Shown: piece by piece, positions 11,807 through 23,600 of the stretch
Position numbering within the stretch: the first letter of the stretch is position 1
Layout of the letters: the number at the start of each line of letters is the position of its first letter
Assembly: GCA_029717555.1 (NCBI GenBank)
Contig: JAMDHS010000082.1
Location: forward strand, 26,314-90,313
Source: Peribolospora baueri
Lineage: Eukaryota; Basidiomycota; Peribolosporomycetes; Peribolosporales; Peribolosporaceae
Direction: 5' to 3'
Length of the DNA: 64,000 bases
Notes under the pieces: model-generated
What the model was told of the DNA's origin: nothing
Seen by the model: only the letters and a program-made list of their open reading frames with translations
The model's database searches: none
Translations under genes and position numbers: made by a program

Positions 11807-13228
11807 CTATCCACCTCTACCAAGGTAATAGTCCTCGACATAGTCGAGATCAGAATACAGGTACGAACATGGCTGTTCGTCAAACAACAGCAGATCAGAG
11901 TCTGGGCTAGAGACGTAGCCTGCCTCATCGGGCTGCCCTCGGTCTTGGAGCGAGTCTTGCAGCGAGTATGCGCAAAGCGTTTCTATCCGTTCGAAAGCAC
12001 TCGAAAGTGGCGGCGTCGGCGAGCGACAAGAGGGACTTGGGGAAAGGTAGGAGGACAGCGAAGGGAAGGATTCAACGTCCAGCGAGTTGAAACCATTCTC
12101 GCCTGCGCTTGTATAGTCATCGTAGGAGTCAGCAAACGCTTGCGCATCCTGCCGAGGCAGACCAGCGATGCCCTGGAGACTGTCGCCGACGCCTTTGCCG
12201 TAACTGGCGGCCGTGGCATCACGACTACTATCGCCTTTGATGGTGACCGTGCCGCTCGCGTCTTCAAAGACGTTGCTCTGAGGTGAGTTAGCATCCGCCG
12301 CCGATAGCACGGTGCCGGCGCGTTCCTCGACGACACTGTTGGGGTGCTCATGAGCCTGAGGCGCCTGCACAGCGAACTCGTTCATGAACTCGTCCATGGA
12401 CTCATCCGTAACGTCGTCATCATCCTCTTCATCACCACTGGTATCCCAAGCCTCACGGACAATGCGCTCGGCAATCCAGGACTCGGGAGCAGCGGTCTCC
12501 AACTTACGAGCCTTGGACGGAGGAGGAGTTAATTCGCTATCGCCATCGCCATCACTATCGTAGACAGGGCTGGGGGTTCTGCATTTGTGATCTTGTGGCC
12601 TGTGGCGTTTGTTCGAGATTACATTGGCCGGGATCGCCTGGAGCCGAGTTGATTCGCCATCGCCATCGCCATCGCCATCGCCGTCGCCGTCGCTGTCGCT
12701 GTCGCCGTCGCCGTCACTGTCGCTAACAGGGCTGGGAACTCTGCACTTGCGCTTCGGTAGTCTTCGGCTTTTGTTCGAGAGCACCGGGATCGCCTTGGCC
12801 CGGTTCGCCTGCGCTCTGACGACTTCGGCCCCTTCGACTGTCGGAAGAGCATTCTCGATCTCGTCTTCGGCAGGGGAGCCATCGACCTGCCTTATTCCAC
12901 CCTTCGGGCGGCGACCGACGGGAGCTCGCGGGCTGCAAACGCAGGTTCCCCCTAGGCGGTCGCATCGGACGCATTTCGCTGAAACACCCCGCCATTCACA
13001 CTTAGTTTTCCGTTGACGACTGTGGCGTAAGGGAGGGACGTGTTGTGCACATGGTGGACGCATTCAGAAAGGAACTAGTCAAGGTCTTTTTCTCGATCGA
13101 GGAATGCCCCGTCTATCCAAAGGAGCCTTGTCCTGTGCTCACCAGGTATCACACGTCCCCCGCAGTGGCAATTGGATCTCTCTCCCTGTCTTCGTAATCT
13201 GGATCGGCTCGTTAACCTTGCGTGGCAT
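11807..13228 (-). CDS. Zn2Cys6 binuclear-cluster transcription factor
   Basis: Two exons (13228-13143 and 13019-11807) give about 432 residues. The intron splits the codon of the second cluster cysteine; only after splicing does the full motif appear: Cys 26, 29, 36, 45, 48 and 55 (C-x2-C-x6-C-x8-C-x2-C-x6-C, core TCDTCRQRKTKCEW). This is the fungal Gal4-type DNA-binding domain. The rest has no fungal-specific middle-homology domain that I can see. It is acidic and repetitive: two related segments, each SNK...KCR.PSPV.DSDGDGDS, the first followed by a long Asp-Gly run, then an acidic stretch (GDEEDDDDVTDE) and a Ser/Asp-rich tail. Likely a small activator-type regulator of unknown target. A model that starts downstream and ignores exon 1 would lose two of six zinc ligands. 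Confidence 0.85.
12653..12725 (-). repeat. Asp-Gly coding microsatellite
   Basis: A 6-bp unit (GCCATC/GCCGTC/GCTGTC on the plus strand) repeated about 12 times encodes alternating Asp-Gly/Asp-Ser in the Zn2Cys6 protein. A shorter related tract lies at 12534-12560 in the second copy of the internal duplication. Confidence 0.85.
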
Positions 13229-15551
13229 TTTTGAACGCACAGGAGGACATGAACCTACGCGGTAGGTGGGCGGAAAAATGGGTGGGAACGAGGAGATGTG
13301 CTCGGTGGTGGACGAGACGGGCGAAAGCTGTCGCTTTTTTGACGCTTTTTTGATTTGTCGACACTTCAAGCAGAGCAGCCGCGAGCAGCGAGAGAGATAA
13401 AGAGAGCTTACGATAACCAGCCGGCCGCTCGCAAACATTGGAGAGTTGTACCACCAGGCAACCGTACCGTCGGGTCGTCTTCCACGTTAGTCGGCGACGC
13501 ACTCTGCGGAGATGCAACAACGGAGCGGCTCGTCCTTGTGGGAGCCCCGGGACGCCTGGGAACCCCGGGCCTGGGAACCCGGTCAGAGTGCTGCGTGTTC
13601 GAGGTTGCCCATTACCGCAAGCGCTTGTCTTCTCCTGAGGAAGGTCGAAGGCATTGCCTCCCAACCTTCTTGGCTAGGCTTGCCAAACATACTTCGTTCC
13701 GTCGACCATCTATACGCTGAGGTTGTGCCGTTCTTGGTCGCGTACCCTTCCATCGTCCTTGCGTTAGTGTTCAGCGTGTGAAACTACGGGGAGTCGCTTT
13801 CTCGACGGAAGCCCCGGGCGCGCAGGGCTTGACGTTCCCAACGGCTGCTTGTTCAACTCTGACACGCAGCGTACCCCAGCCGACGCCGAATCACGAGGGC
13901 GCCGTTCAGGATGAACTAAGCCCAGCTGTCCTGGCTTGTTACGTGAAACGAAGGGAGTTTCGGCGCTTGAAACGGAAACCGAGGCCTACATTGTCACTTC
14001 ACGGCTCAAAACCTGACGAGACAGATAAAGAGTTGAGAGTTGATCAGTTGGGAACGATCGTGCCCAGCCAAACCGGCGCAGCTCTCCCCCTCTCTTCGCA
14101 CGATGCTGAGGAAATTGGAAATCAGCGCTCACTCCCTCCCTCTGGTGAGTTCTGGGCGAGGCCGAAGCGACAACGAACGTCTGTCGGTTCAGAGTAAACA
14201 ACGGGCAAACAGACAGTTGTTAGCGGAGTTCAAGGATTGAGCCCGGAAAGACCGTTACAGCTACAAAGGCCTTACCCTTTGAAACCGCTCGTCAGATCCT
14301 CTATGTTCACGCCTCAAGCGAACGACGTGATGAAGACGACCTCCCCCGTCCGTATTTCATGATATCCTGCCTTGCCGACGAGTACTGTTTCCCATTCTTC
14401 TGAGCTCACAGAACAAAGGCCATCTCCCAACGTGTCTTAGTTCGGATCCCCAAATTAGAAGGTGGCCCAAAGGGGACGAAGGCATTTTTGCCGTCTAAAG
14501 CTCACCTCTCTTGTGAGCGGAAAACCTTGCAGAAGTTGACGGGTCGGAGCTGGGACGCCACGTGGGACCGAGCCAGGCCTCGCTTCTTGTCAGCCGTTGG
14601 ACAAGGCTGACAGATGGGAAGCACCTCTGTGGGAGCCTTTCCCTCCTTTCTTGCTCTCTGCTGCACGCTTCATAGGTCCTGCGCGTGGTGACGCGTACTA
14701 GAATGGGCGTTGCCGTCTGGCTTGAGCGATGGTTCTGGTACAAAGCGACAGTCAACGTTTCGGCTACAGTGGAAATTTACAGAAGGCCGGTTAGCGAGGG
14801 ACAAGCCTGGGCAAGGCTTTGCAAACAGTTGAGTTCACTCATTTGCGAGAGCTTCTCGAAGGATCATGGAGATGGTCCTCTACCGGTCACCTGGACGAAC
14901 GCGCTCTTCATCCCTAACTACGGTCTGTGCGCACTTTTGTTCGCGCTACCTGAACCTGACCTCGACCCGACTTCTCAGTCGCGAACAACTCACTTTGCTT
15001 CTGGCTTTGGTACTGACCAACGAATAATGTACGTCTGCCAACGTGAGCTGTGACGGACTTGGACGGGACCACCACGGGCCCCCCACGTGAGACCTCCCGC
15101 TGGACGACCGCCGCGGCATTGTGTCGTCCGGTCTCGATATAGCCAGATGCCGCCGCGTTCTCCCTGATTTAATTTTTTATTTTTTTTTCCTCTGACGCCG
15201 ATCGGCCATTGTTTATTGTTTTTACCTCGCTTTCTCCCCATCTTTTCGTCAAGCCATAGCAATCAGCTTCGATCGATGTGCCCGGGCTTCAGGCGCTGTT
15301 TCAGTACCTGGTCGATAACGGTGACCGAAATCATTACTGATCGGGCGGTGCAGAGAGAGAAGCTTACGAGATACATTGTCTTCAACTCGACGGAAGCAGA
15401 ACGGGTCTGTCTAAGCTTCAGACCACATATTATGAGGGTACGCATTCCCTGATTCCAATCTGAGAGTGACTGAATGAGCGAGTAAAACATACACTGGGAG
15501 CTACGCAACCGCGATCAAAGGCCTGCGGCCATAACGAGACGGGAAATACAT
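13229..15551. other. 2.3-kb region without a supported gene
   Basis: Holds the promoter of the Zn2Cys6 gene on the left and 3' flank of hapX on the right. Short frames exist (for example 13778-14197 +), but none shows a domain, good codon pattern or splice continuation. GC-rich palindromic segment near 13540-13580 (CCCCGGGACGCCTGGGAACC) and an AT-rich T-tract at 15170-15190. No tRNA or other RNA gene recognised. Confidence 0.5.
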
Positions 15552-18134
15552 CTAGAATCCACGATCTAGCAGAGCAAGCGCCTCCCTCACTGCGCCGTCA
15601 TCGACGGTCATGAGCCTTCTGCGTTTCGCCCCGTTTTCCTGTAGTGTGCGTACCGGCACCAACGTTGGCGGGCCACCGTCCATGTTCGTAACCGTCAACA
15701 ACGGCGACTGCGATGTGCGGCCCGTTGGTACCAAAGGGACGGACGACGACACCGAAGACGTCGACAAGGGTACCTCGGAGGTAGCCGGAGACTCAAGGTC
15801 CGTGTCGGCCTCGCGCTTGATGGGCACCGCAGAGCGCCTGAGATCCTCCTCGTCTCTCTCTTCAATCTCCTCCGGACCGATGCAGGTCGTCCTCCTCGCG
15901 ACGACGTCGGCCAGCAAACCGAGATTCCCTCTGTATCCAGCATACACATCGAAGTTGGGGTGTTGCTTTAGCTGGCGGTACGCCTCGGGAATCGACGTCC
16001 CACCTGGCGTTTGAGAGCGGATCCGGCGGGGTGCTTCGCTTGCGTGTTCAGAACGCCGAGCGTCTGCTGCTGATGCGCATGGCGGTATCGTCATCGGCAT
16101 CAGACAGTCAGCAACTGTAACGTTCAGAGAAGAGGCGTGCTCCGGCGATGCCGGTGGTATGCTGTCGTCGTGATGTTGACGACGGACAGACGTCACTGGG
16201 GTATTTTCGATCCTGCCCATTCGCGGCAGTTCCCCAAGGACGCTCTTAGCTCGCTCAGAATCCCCGGAAGCGGCCCCGTCGCATACGCTCCTCGACACCT
16301 TCCTGCAGAAGTCGGCAAGCGTCGGGTCGCTCCCGCAAGCTGCGCACGTAGATGGGTCGCCCGAGCAGGTCGGACCGCCAGGCGCGGAAGTTGGGGTGAA
16401 GGGAGGAGGTGGAGGTATGGAGGTGGTAGGATCAGAGCGGATTGGAGGTGTGGCTGGTGTAGCAAGTACCTGGCGGGACGAAGAGCCAGAGACTGCGTCG
16501 CAGAACTCGGCCAGAACCGGGTCGGTGGCACAAGCGGGGCATGTCTGTGGGTCGCCAGAACACATCAGAGGTGGTGAAGCTCCCAAAGACTCCGTCGCCT
16601 CTGTCGGAGGGGCGCTGACAGAAGCTGGTGCAGGTATGCCAGACCGAGTCAGAGTCTCGGAGGCCGGCACGGCCGCCCTCGTTTCCCACAGCTTCATTCG
16701 CTGTGCAGTCAGCTCCGAAGTTTTCCGTGTGCCGTTCCTCGTCAGCCGGAGCGGCATAGCAGGGCGGAAAGGAGGAGGGTTGTCGAGAATGCTTGAGCTT
16801 GCCCTTGTAGCCCTTGCTCCTGTCGTGCGGCCTTCTGAGGGCAGTCGGTCATACTCGTCTACATCCATGCGCGCTTCTGCTCGTTCTGCAATAGCCGCTG
16901 TTGGGAGATTGGATTTCGCGTGATCCTCGCCGCGTTCGGCTATCTGCTGAGCTCGAGCAAATTCCTTGCAAACGCACGCGTCGCTTGCGCTGGAGAAGCA
17001 GAATCCGCATGGATCGATGGATGCATCGGCATCCATCTGATCCGCGGTCGGATCGGTGCCCCGGAGAGATAGAGCCAGGGCTGAGGGGCGAGAGGAACGG
17101 TTCTTGTCCTGAGCAGAATTAGACAGATGGGGGCGAGGTGTCGAGCTGATGCTAGTGCGGCGTAGAGTTGAAGTCAGGGCCGGTGCATCCACTGCCATGG
17201 GTTCGACTGTGTTCGGTCTGGTAGGGACGGCGGTGTTGATGATAACTCCAGACCTGATTTGAACAGCTGCAGACGCCGACGTCGCGACGGCGCGCCTGAC
17301 TGTTGTTACTGACCTACCATCAGCCACCAAGTTGCGTCGAAGATGGGTGGCCTCTATTTCGACCTTGGCGCACGTGGCCTTCCACACGTCCCTCTCTCTC
17401 CCGACGATGCTAAGACGCTCTCTCAAGGCGGTCACTTGTTTCACGAGATCTCCCTTCTCCTTCTCCCACGATTGCCTCTCAGCCACCAAATTGTCATTCT
17501 GGGCCTTGAGCTTCTGAGCGATTCGCTGGAACTCGACGGATTTGTGTAGTTCGCCAGCCTCGTATGCGGATATCTTAGCCTCGAGTTCGGAAAGGTGAGC
17601 CTGTCGTCGCTCGCGAAAGGCACGTTGGGAAGCACGGTTCTGCGATTGACGTTTCTGAAAAACGATTCGCCAGTCGTCGATACAGACGTGAGATGCATGT
17701 TCGCCGCGACGATTGGCTACGGTAACACAGTTGTGCACTCACAGTGGGAGGCTCGTTCGTCGATGGCTTGCGCCCCGGCTTGGGACGCGCGGGTACGATC
17801 CATTCCTGTAAAAATCAGGTGCACAAAATAAAATAACAGTTGTTAGCGGGCGCACACTTGAATGCGACATGAGCGAGCCGGATGGACAAGAATCTGCGAG
17901 CACGCTAGCAGGGGCTGTCGAATGCGTCGGCTTGGCGGGTAGGACGACTGACGATGGAAGTGACCTCTGTCCGCGAATTGCTCCCCATTCCAAGGAGCAA
18001 CCCACCTTAGAGGGTTGAGCATAAGAAGTAGAGCCGCTAGACTGGTTCGACGGCGCCGATGAGGACGAGCCTGAGGAGGACCGCACTGCGACGGGCGTGC
18101 TCTTGGCGGGTGCTGCCGCCAGTAAGGCAGCCAT
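15552..18134 (-). CDS. hapX: HapX-type bZIP iron regulator
   Basis: Three exons, 18134-18006, 17805-17743 and 17654-15552, all phase 0, give 764 residues. Exon 2 is only 63 nt and encodes the diagnostic CCAAT-complex-binding (Hap4-like) motif EWIVPARPKPGRKPSTNEPP at residues 44-63. Exon 3 begins with the basic region KRQSQNRASQRAFRERR (65-81) and leucine zipper. Three cysteine-rich iron-sensing regions follow: CGFC...CVC (about 280-293), CSGDPQTCPACATDP...FC (about 429-449) and its near-copy CSGDPSTCAACGSDP...FC (about 494-514). In other fungi HapX works with the CCAAT-binding complex to repress iron-consuming genes under starvation and to activate iron detoxification in excess, with the cysteine regions sensing Fe-S status. 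All hallmark parts are intact here. The gene is divergent from the MARVEL gene and shares its 886-bp promoter. Confidence 0.95.
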
Positions 18135-19020
18135 GTTCCCGTTGTCGAGGAGGATAAAAGAGAAGGCGAAGCCGAAAGGAACGAACTTAAAGACCGTCCG
18201 AGAATGACGCGCGTTGACGATGCGAGGGAGGTGGAGGTACTAGGGCGAGCCTGCCGAACGCCCTCCGAGATCTAATCAGATGTAACCCTACTTCCTCTTT
18301 TTCGCACGGCCCGGACGTGTAAGATCGCAACAGGCAACTCGGAATATGCACGAGAGTCTGAGACATTGTTGCTCTCGATGGCTCACATGTGTACTGCTTG
18401 GTCAACGTTCGGATCGTCCTCTCCGTGGATCTGCACGCCGCTACCCTTGCGCGGCTTCCGTGCTCGTTATCTGCATACGTGCCTATCGTTCAGCGTCCCG
18501 GCTGCTTGAAGACAGCGCTTGAGCTGTGGCGAAGCGCCCAAGCTTGAGTGACACTTATTGAGGACGTTGGGAAATAACGCCAGAGTGGCGCTCCTCCAGA
18601 ACAGGCACAGCGGCGTGGCTCGAGCCAGCCAGCCACCTGCTTAGCGGGCTGGCTTGGCTGAGGAAGACTAGACAATGACGTAAACATAGTGATAACTGGA
18701 TATAATTGGTAATGAGAGACGCGGCTGCCGATCGATGAGCCGCCCGATCGCCACCGGGACCCGGCGATCCGACAAAATAAGCGGGTTGCGCGAGTCGACC
18801 ACCTCCCTTTCCTTTCTCCTCCACCACCATCATCCTTGTTCCTCTTCGTCTCTTCGACGTCTCGTCTCGCTTCAACTTGCTCTGTACTACCGCTTTGTCT
18901 GTTTGCCTTTCTCCTTATATAACGTCAGCCGCCGGCTCGCCCGTAGGCTCCGTCTAGTCTAGCTAAGGCCGCACAGTCCCGTCACCCTCACGAACGAGCG
19001 AACGATTCAACGCCGCCACA
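18135..19020. promoter_or_regulatory. Divergent promoter of hapX and the MARVEL gene
   Basis: Contains a CCAAT box on the minus strand (ATTGG 18704-18708), TTATCTG at 18467-18473 (reverse CAGATAA, close to the WGATAA core of fungal iron GATA repressors) and a GATAA at 18691-18695. TATA-like TATATAACG near 18916 faces the plus-strand gene. Use of these sites is inference from known hapX and iron-GATA circuits. Confidence 0.45.
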
Positions 19021-20076
19021 ATGGACACGGAGCGTGCCGTTCGCAGGGGACACCCCATCTTGTATGGCATGCTCGGTAAGTCGCGCCCGTACTCCTGCTT
19101 CGACATGCTGCGCTTCGCCATGGCGAGATGGGTCCGTTGGACTGACCGTCCGACCGTCCCTTGTCACACCGCTCCCCTCCCTTTCTGTCCGGATCCAATG
19201 TCCTCAATGATGGTCTTCGCAACGACGAAAAAATAGCCTTATTTTCCCTCATCGACGGGATTATGTCCTCCGTCATCGCAGCCTTCTACAACGAACACCA
19301 TAACTACCCTTCCATCACCATTCGAGATCGCGTGAGATTCGTTGTCGTGAGTACTCGGTTTTCATCCTTTTCGTTTTTCTTCTACTCTGCACAAAGGAGG
19401 AGGACCAGGAGGCGGAGCTCTTTGATCCCTTCTATTTGCGGAGTAATGTCAACCTCTTTTAACTCGTTTTGCCTGTACTGGTTACTCCTATCAGTTCGCG
19501 TCATGGTGGACCTTCCTTTTCGCCATCCTCTACGTGAGTCTCTCTTTTAACACGCTTGCCTGTGCGCCTGGCGCGAGAGAAGGGGAGCTGATTATATCAT
19601 CTTTCCGATACTGCGCTCGCTCTCGCTCGCAGTCCGTCTTCTTCCTTGGGGGTATTGGCGGAGCGTTCACTAGTATCGCTTCTCACGGCATCTGGATCTT
19701 CATCACGGTGAGTGCCGGTCTGCCGATGGCTCCGACCATCACGTTTAGGAGTCTAGCTGTGTAGTTGATTACCGTCTCGATCTTTCGCCCCCTGTTGTTC
19801 CCCCTCTTCCCCACCCGTCCCTTCGGTGATATTACCTTCTCCTTTTCCGATAGCTCGTCATCTGGGCAGCTGCAGCAGGCGCGATCACCAACGGCCTCAA
19901 GGGTGGCCTAGGCTCATGCTCATACAACGCACCGGCTTACTGCAAGACGCTCAATGCCATCATTGCCTTCTCGTGGATCAACTTCGCCATCGTCGCCTTG
20001 CTCACCATCTTCATCATTCTCATCGGCGGTGGTGCCTTCAGGAAGGGGAACGGGCTTAAGAGGGGGCTGGTATGAG
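19021..20076 (+). CDS. MARVEL-domain tetraspan membrane protein
   Basis: Five exons (19021-19075, 19237-19346, 19495-19533, 19633-19707, 19854-20076) close in phase to about 166 residues. Four hydrophobic segments are seen: HPILYGMLALFSLIDGIM, FASWWTFLFAILY with the start of the next exon, ASHGIWIFITLVIWAAAAGA, and FSWINFAIVALLTIFIILIG. Between TM3 and TM4 is a conserved extracellular loop with two cysteines (GSCSYNAPAYCKTL). This order and the W/F pattern fit fungal MARVEL proteins (Nce102/eisosome-type or related), which sit in the plasma membrane. C-terminus short and basic (RKGNGLKRGLV). Exact cellular role unknown. Confidence 0.88.
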
Positions 20077-20689
20077 GTTTAGTGGCGGCTTGCAAGACGG
20101 AGAGCGAAATGAGGGCAAACGGACACCGCCATGCGGACGGATGGGTGATTTGCTTCAGTCCATAAACCAAACACATGATCACCTGCTCCATCCGACGCGA
20201 TATGCCGTCTGCCCGGCTCACTATCCATCCCAAATTGTAGCACTTCCTTCCCCCCTCTTTGTCCTCTGCCCTCACTCAGTCTTCCCGTTTCGGTCCCTCC
20301 TGAGAAAGGGTTTCTCATGTTCCTCTCCGCCTAATTGGCACATTGTAAGAATGACCGTGTCTCTCTGAGCGTCCCGTTGTACTCGTGTCGTGTCGTAATG
20401 GGATAACAATGAATAAATTGTGACGTGACGTGGGGTATGCATGTGCATAGCCACGGCTTCGGGGACCTCACATCACCGCCCACCTGGGTTGGCTGTGCAA
20501 AGCTGTGGGCGGGCGGGGTTGTTGACAACGGAAAAAGGTGTAACAAGGCTCTTGACATGAGGAACAGGTATTCCGGTCTCATGCAGAAGAATCCGTTCCC
20601 GTCGTCTACCTCAGCTCCGCCTCTACCGTACGCAGTAGGTTCCTCATGAGAAGCGAGGCGAAGGTATACTTCCGAAAGTACGACCGACG
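20077..20689. other. Convergent intergenic region
   Basis: 3' flanks of the MARVEL gene and of the acyl-CoA carboxylase gene. An AT-richer stretch with AATAAATTG near 20411 may serve 3'-end formation. No gene recognised. Confidence 0.5.
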
Positions 20690-23600
20690 TCAAAATGTGT
20701 CTATCATGGGCCTTTTCTTTCCTATTCTGCCGCGCCAAGAAGGCCAAGCCCGCGCTGGACAGCTCTTGAGTCCGCGAACGATCCAGTGTCGCGTTTCGGC
20801 TGGGTCGATGACCTGTGAGGGAGAACGCACGGAAGGAGCGAAGGAAAGCAGTCGTCAATGGCTAGCTGCAACAGAAATACACACGACTCCGACACCGTCC
20901 TCCGGCATCATCAGAGGCTGGCATGATCGCACCTGATCGATCTCTAAGTGGCTGGCCATGTTCTCTGCTTTTCCGCGCTCGTACATCTGGCCGACGAGAC
21001 TCTCGAAGAGGTCCTCTCGTTCCTGTGGATCTTGGACCGCTTCGAGCTCGCGTCGAAAGGCTAGCCGTACGGCACCTTCCAGGCCTGCCAAATAGACAAA
21101 TAGACGAAGAGGACCGTGATGAGGAGACGAGGAGCGAGGAGTACAAAGAAGCGAGCGAGCCGTCCCCGGCCGGGCAGAAAGCGCAAGGTGGCCCGCGTCC
21201 CACGCGTAGAGGAACGGGTCTGTATGGTGTGCACTTACCCATCCCGCCAAAGATGCCGCCAGGCCAGCTGACGCAGTAGAAGTTGGCGTGAAATCCTCCC
21301 CCAGCCATAGCCATAGCTCCCAGACCGAAGCCTCGCCTGAGCATTACTGCGAACACCGGCACCGTGGCGCTGGCGGCGGCGACAAACATGCGACCGAACA
21401 CGCGCACCTGGGCACTCTTCTCCGCTTCTGGGCCCACTAAGAAACCGGGAGTGTCGATGAGAGAGATAATTGGGAGGTCGTATGCGTCGGCGAGTTGAAT
21501 GAAGCGAGCCGCTTTGGACGACGACGGGCTGTCGATTGCTCCAGAGAGGTGAAGAGGAGAGGAGGCCAGGAGGGCGAACGGGTGTCCCTAAGTACAGGCA
21601 GTGGCAACAGAGCGCGGATAGGAGTCAATCTCGTATTCCAAGAGCATTTTTAAATCGGATCGGGGACTACTCCAAGCTCACCTCGATCCTGATCAGGGCG
21701 GTCAAAATAGCTAGTCCGTACGTCGGTCTCAGCTCCAAGGCGCTCCCTTCGTCAGCCAAAGCTTCGATCACCTTGCGGACGTCGAAGCTCCGATTCCGCT
21801 CCTCCGGAACGAGGTGGCGCAGCAGTCGCTGGTCCGGACAAGACCACTCCTTCACTGGTCCTTGGAAGTAGGACAGGTACTTCTTGGCCACTGCTGTCGC
21901 TTCTGCTTCGTTTGATACGAGGACATCGATCACCCCGTTGGGTTCTTGTATTGAAGGAGGGCCAATCTGGTCGGGCTAGCGGGGATAAGGAGCAAAGGGG
22001 TGAGTTCACGGCGCCAGCAGGCGCGTGTCTGCGACCCAAATTTCTCTCGAGGCCCCGTTGGGCTCTTCCTTGCAGCCGGTGCACGCCTCACCTTAAATCG
22101 ACCCAGCCCGCCACCCTCAATCATCGCCGGTCCACCCATCCCGATCCTGCTGTCCTTCGTTGCAATTATCACATCACAACAGCCAAGCAAGGCAGCGTTT
22201 CCGGCAAAGCAGTATCCTGAGACGACACCGACGAGAGGCACGAGTCCTGACAACTTGGCGAAGAGATGGAAGGTCGGCCCGTGCAGGCCGCCGATGCTGA
22301 TCTGTCCATACGGTGTGGGAGTATGAGACGTTCGTTTTAGCTGGAAATCATTACAGCAGGACTTTCACAGACAAAGGACGCACATTGTTCGTGTCCACAT
22401 CTCCTGGTCGGCCGCCACCTCCTTCGGCGTACAGCACCACGGGGATGATGTACTGCTCCGCAAGACGCAGTATCCGGTCCTGTTTCGCATGGTTGAAGAA
22501 GCCCTGCGTGCCGGCCAGGACGGTGAAGTCATCTGAATGGACGAAATCCGTCCGTAAATGACCATCCGAGTAATGGGCGGGTACAAGTTGGGAAGTGTAC
22601 ACTCACATACCAATAGCGCCACCCGTGACGCATCGTCGTCGAACAAAGAACGATTGACGCTGCCTAATCCGGTGATGATCCCGTCGCGGGCGGTTTGCCC
22701 CAGCAGTTCGTCAACGGATCGTCTGCTCCGCTGAGCGGCGAGGGCTACGATGGGACAAGATCAAAAGGACCATATGAGCAGCTTGACAGTCACTCAGCCT
22801 GCCTGGCGAGCGAATGACCACCAGGGCGACTTCGGCGACTTCTTTATACCAAAATGCTTACCCATCTCCCCATACTCGACAAAGCTCCCTTTATCCACGA
22901 GGTCTCTGACGTTCTCCAGAGCCGTGCGCCGTCCCGTTCGTCTTCGACTCTCAACTGCCTTCCGACGACTTTCGTCAGAATTGAGCTGTCTGCGATGAAA
23001 GAGGTCTTGCAAATCCTTGCGGATGTGGTCTATGTCAACGTCGCCGATCGTCACGGGGGCCTGTGCTTCTGGAGAGTCGGAAGGGCGGAGGGTACTGCCG
23101 GCAATACAAGAGCGTGATCAGTTCAGAACGTCTCGAAGGGCACGGGTGCCATTCAACAGGAAGAGCTCACATGAAATACTTCTCCGCTTGCAGGATGTCG
23201 CCGGTAGAGGCGGTGATCTTGACAACCTGGCCACCTCTAGGTGAGCGAATGACGTGCTCCATCTTCAGCGCTTCCAGGACGGCAAGCTGCTGTTCAGGCC
23301 TGACCACATCACCCGGCTTGACGTCGATGGAACTGCGAAATTACCTCAAAGCTGATCAGCAGCGCTTTCCTCGGCGGACCCTACGGGGGGCGATGATGGC
23401 TTGCCCTTCTCCAACTCACACAATCGTCCCTGCCATGGGCGCTCTGATGCCGACGTGTCCATCAGGAAGCGGCTGGTCTTCGTTCGTAGGGATACGCGTT
23501 CGCTGAGATCGCTCGCCAACATCGCCCCAGAAACTCGCCGTCCTTAACTGAACCTGTTCAGCCTCTCCTCGACCAGCTTCGACAACCTCGTGCCAGTTCT

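Noticed and set aside
13778-14197. 139-codon plus-strand frame in the 2.3-kb gap
   Set aside because: No family feature, no splice partners with good motifs, and other frames overlap it; not enough to call a gene.
22092-22301. Suspected frameshift in the carboxylase CT domain
   Set aside because: A recount of positions showed the exon is 210 nt and in frame; total coding length is an exact multiple of three.
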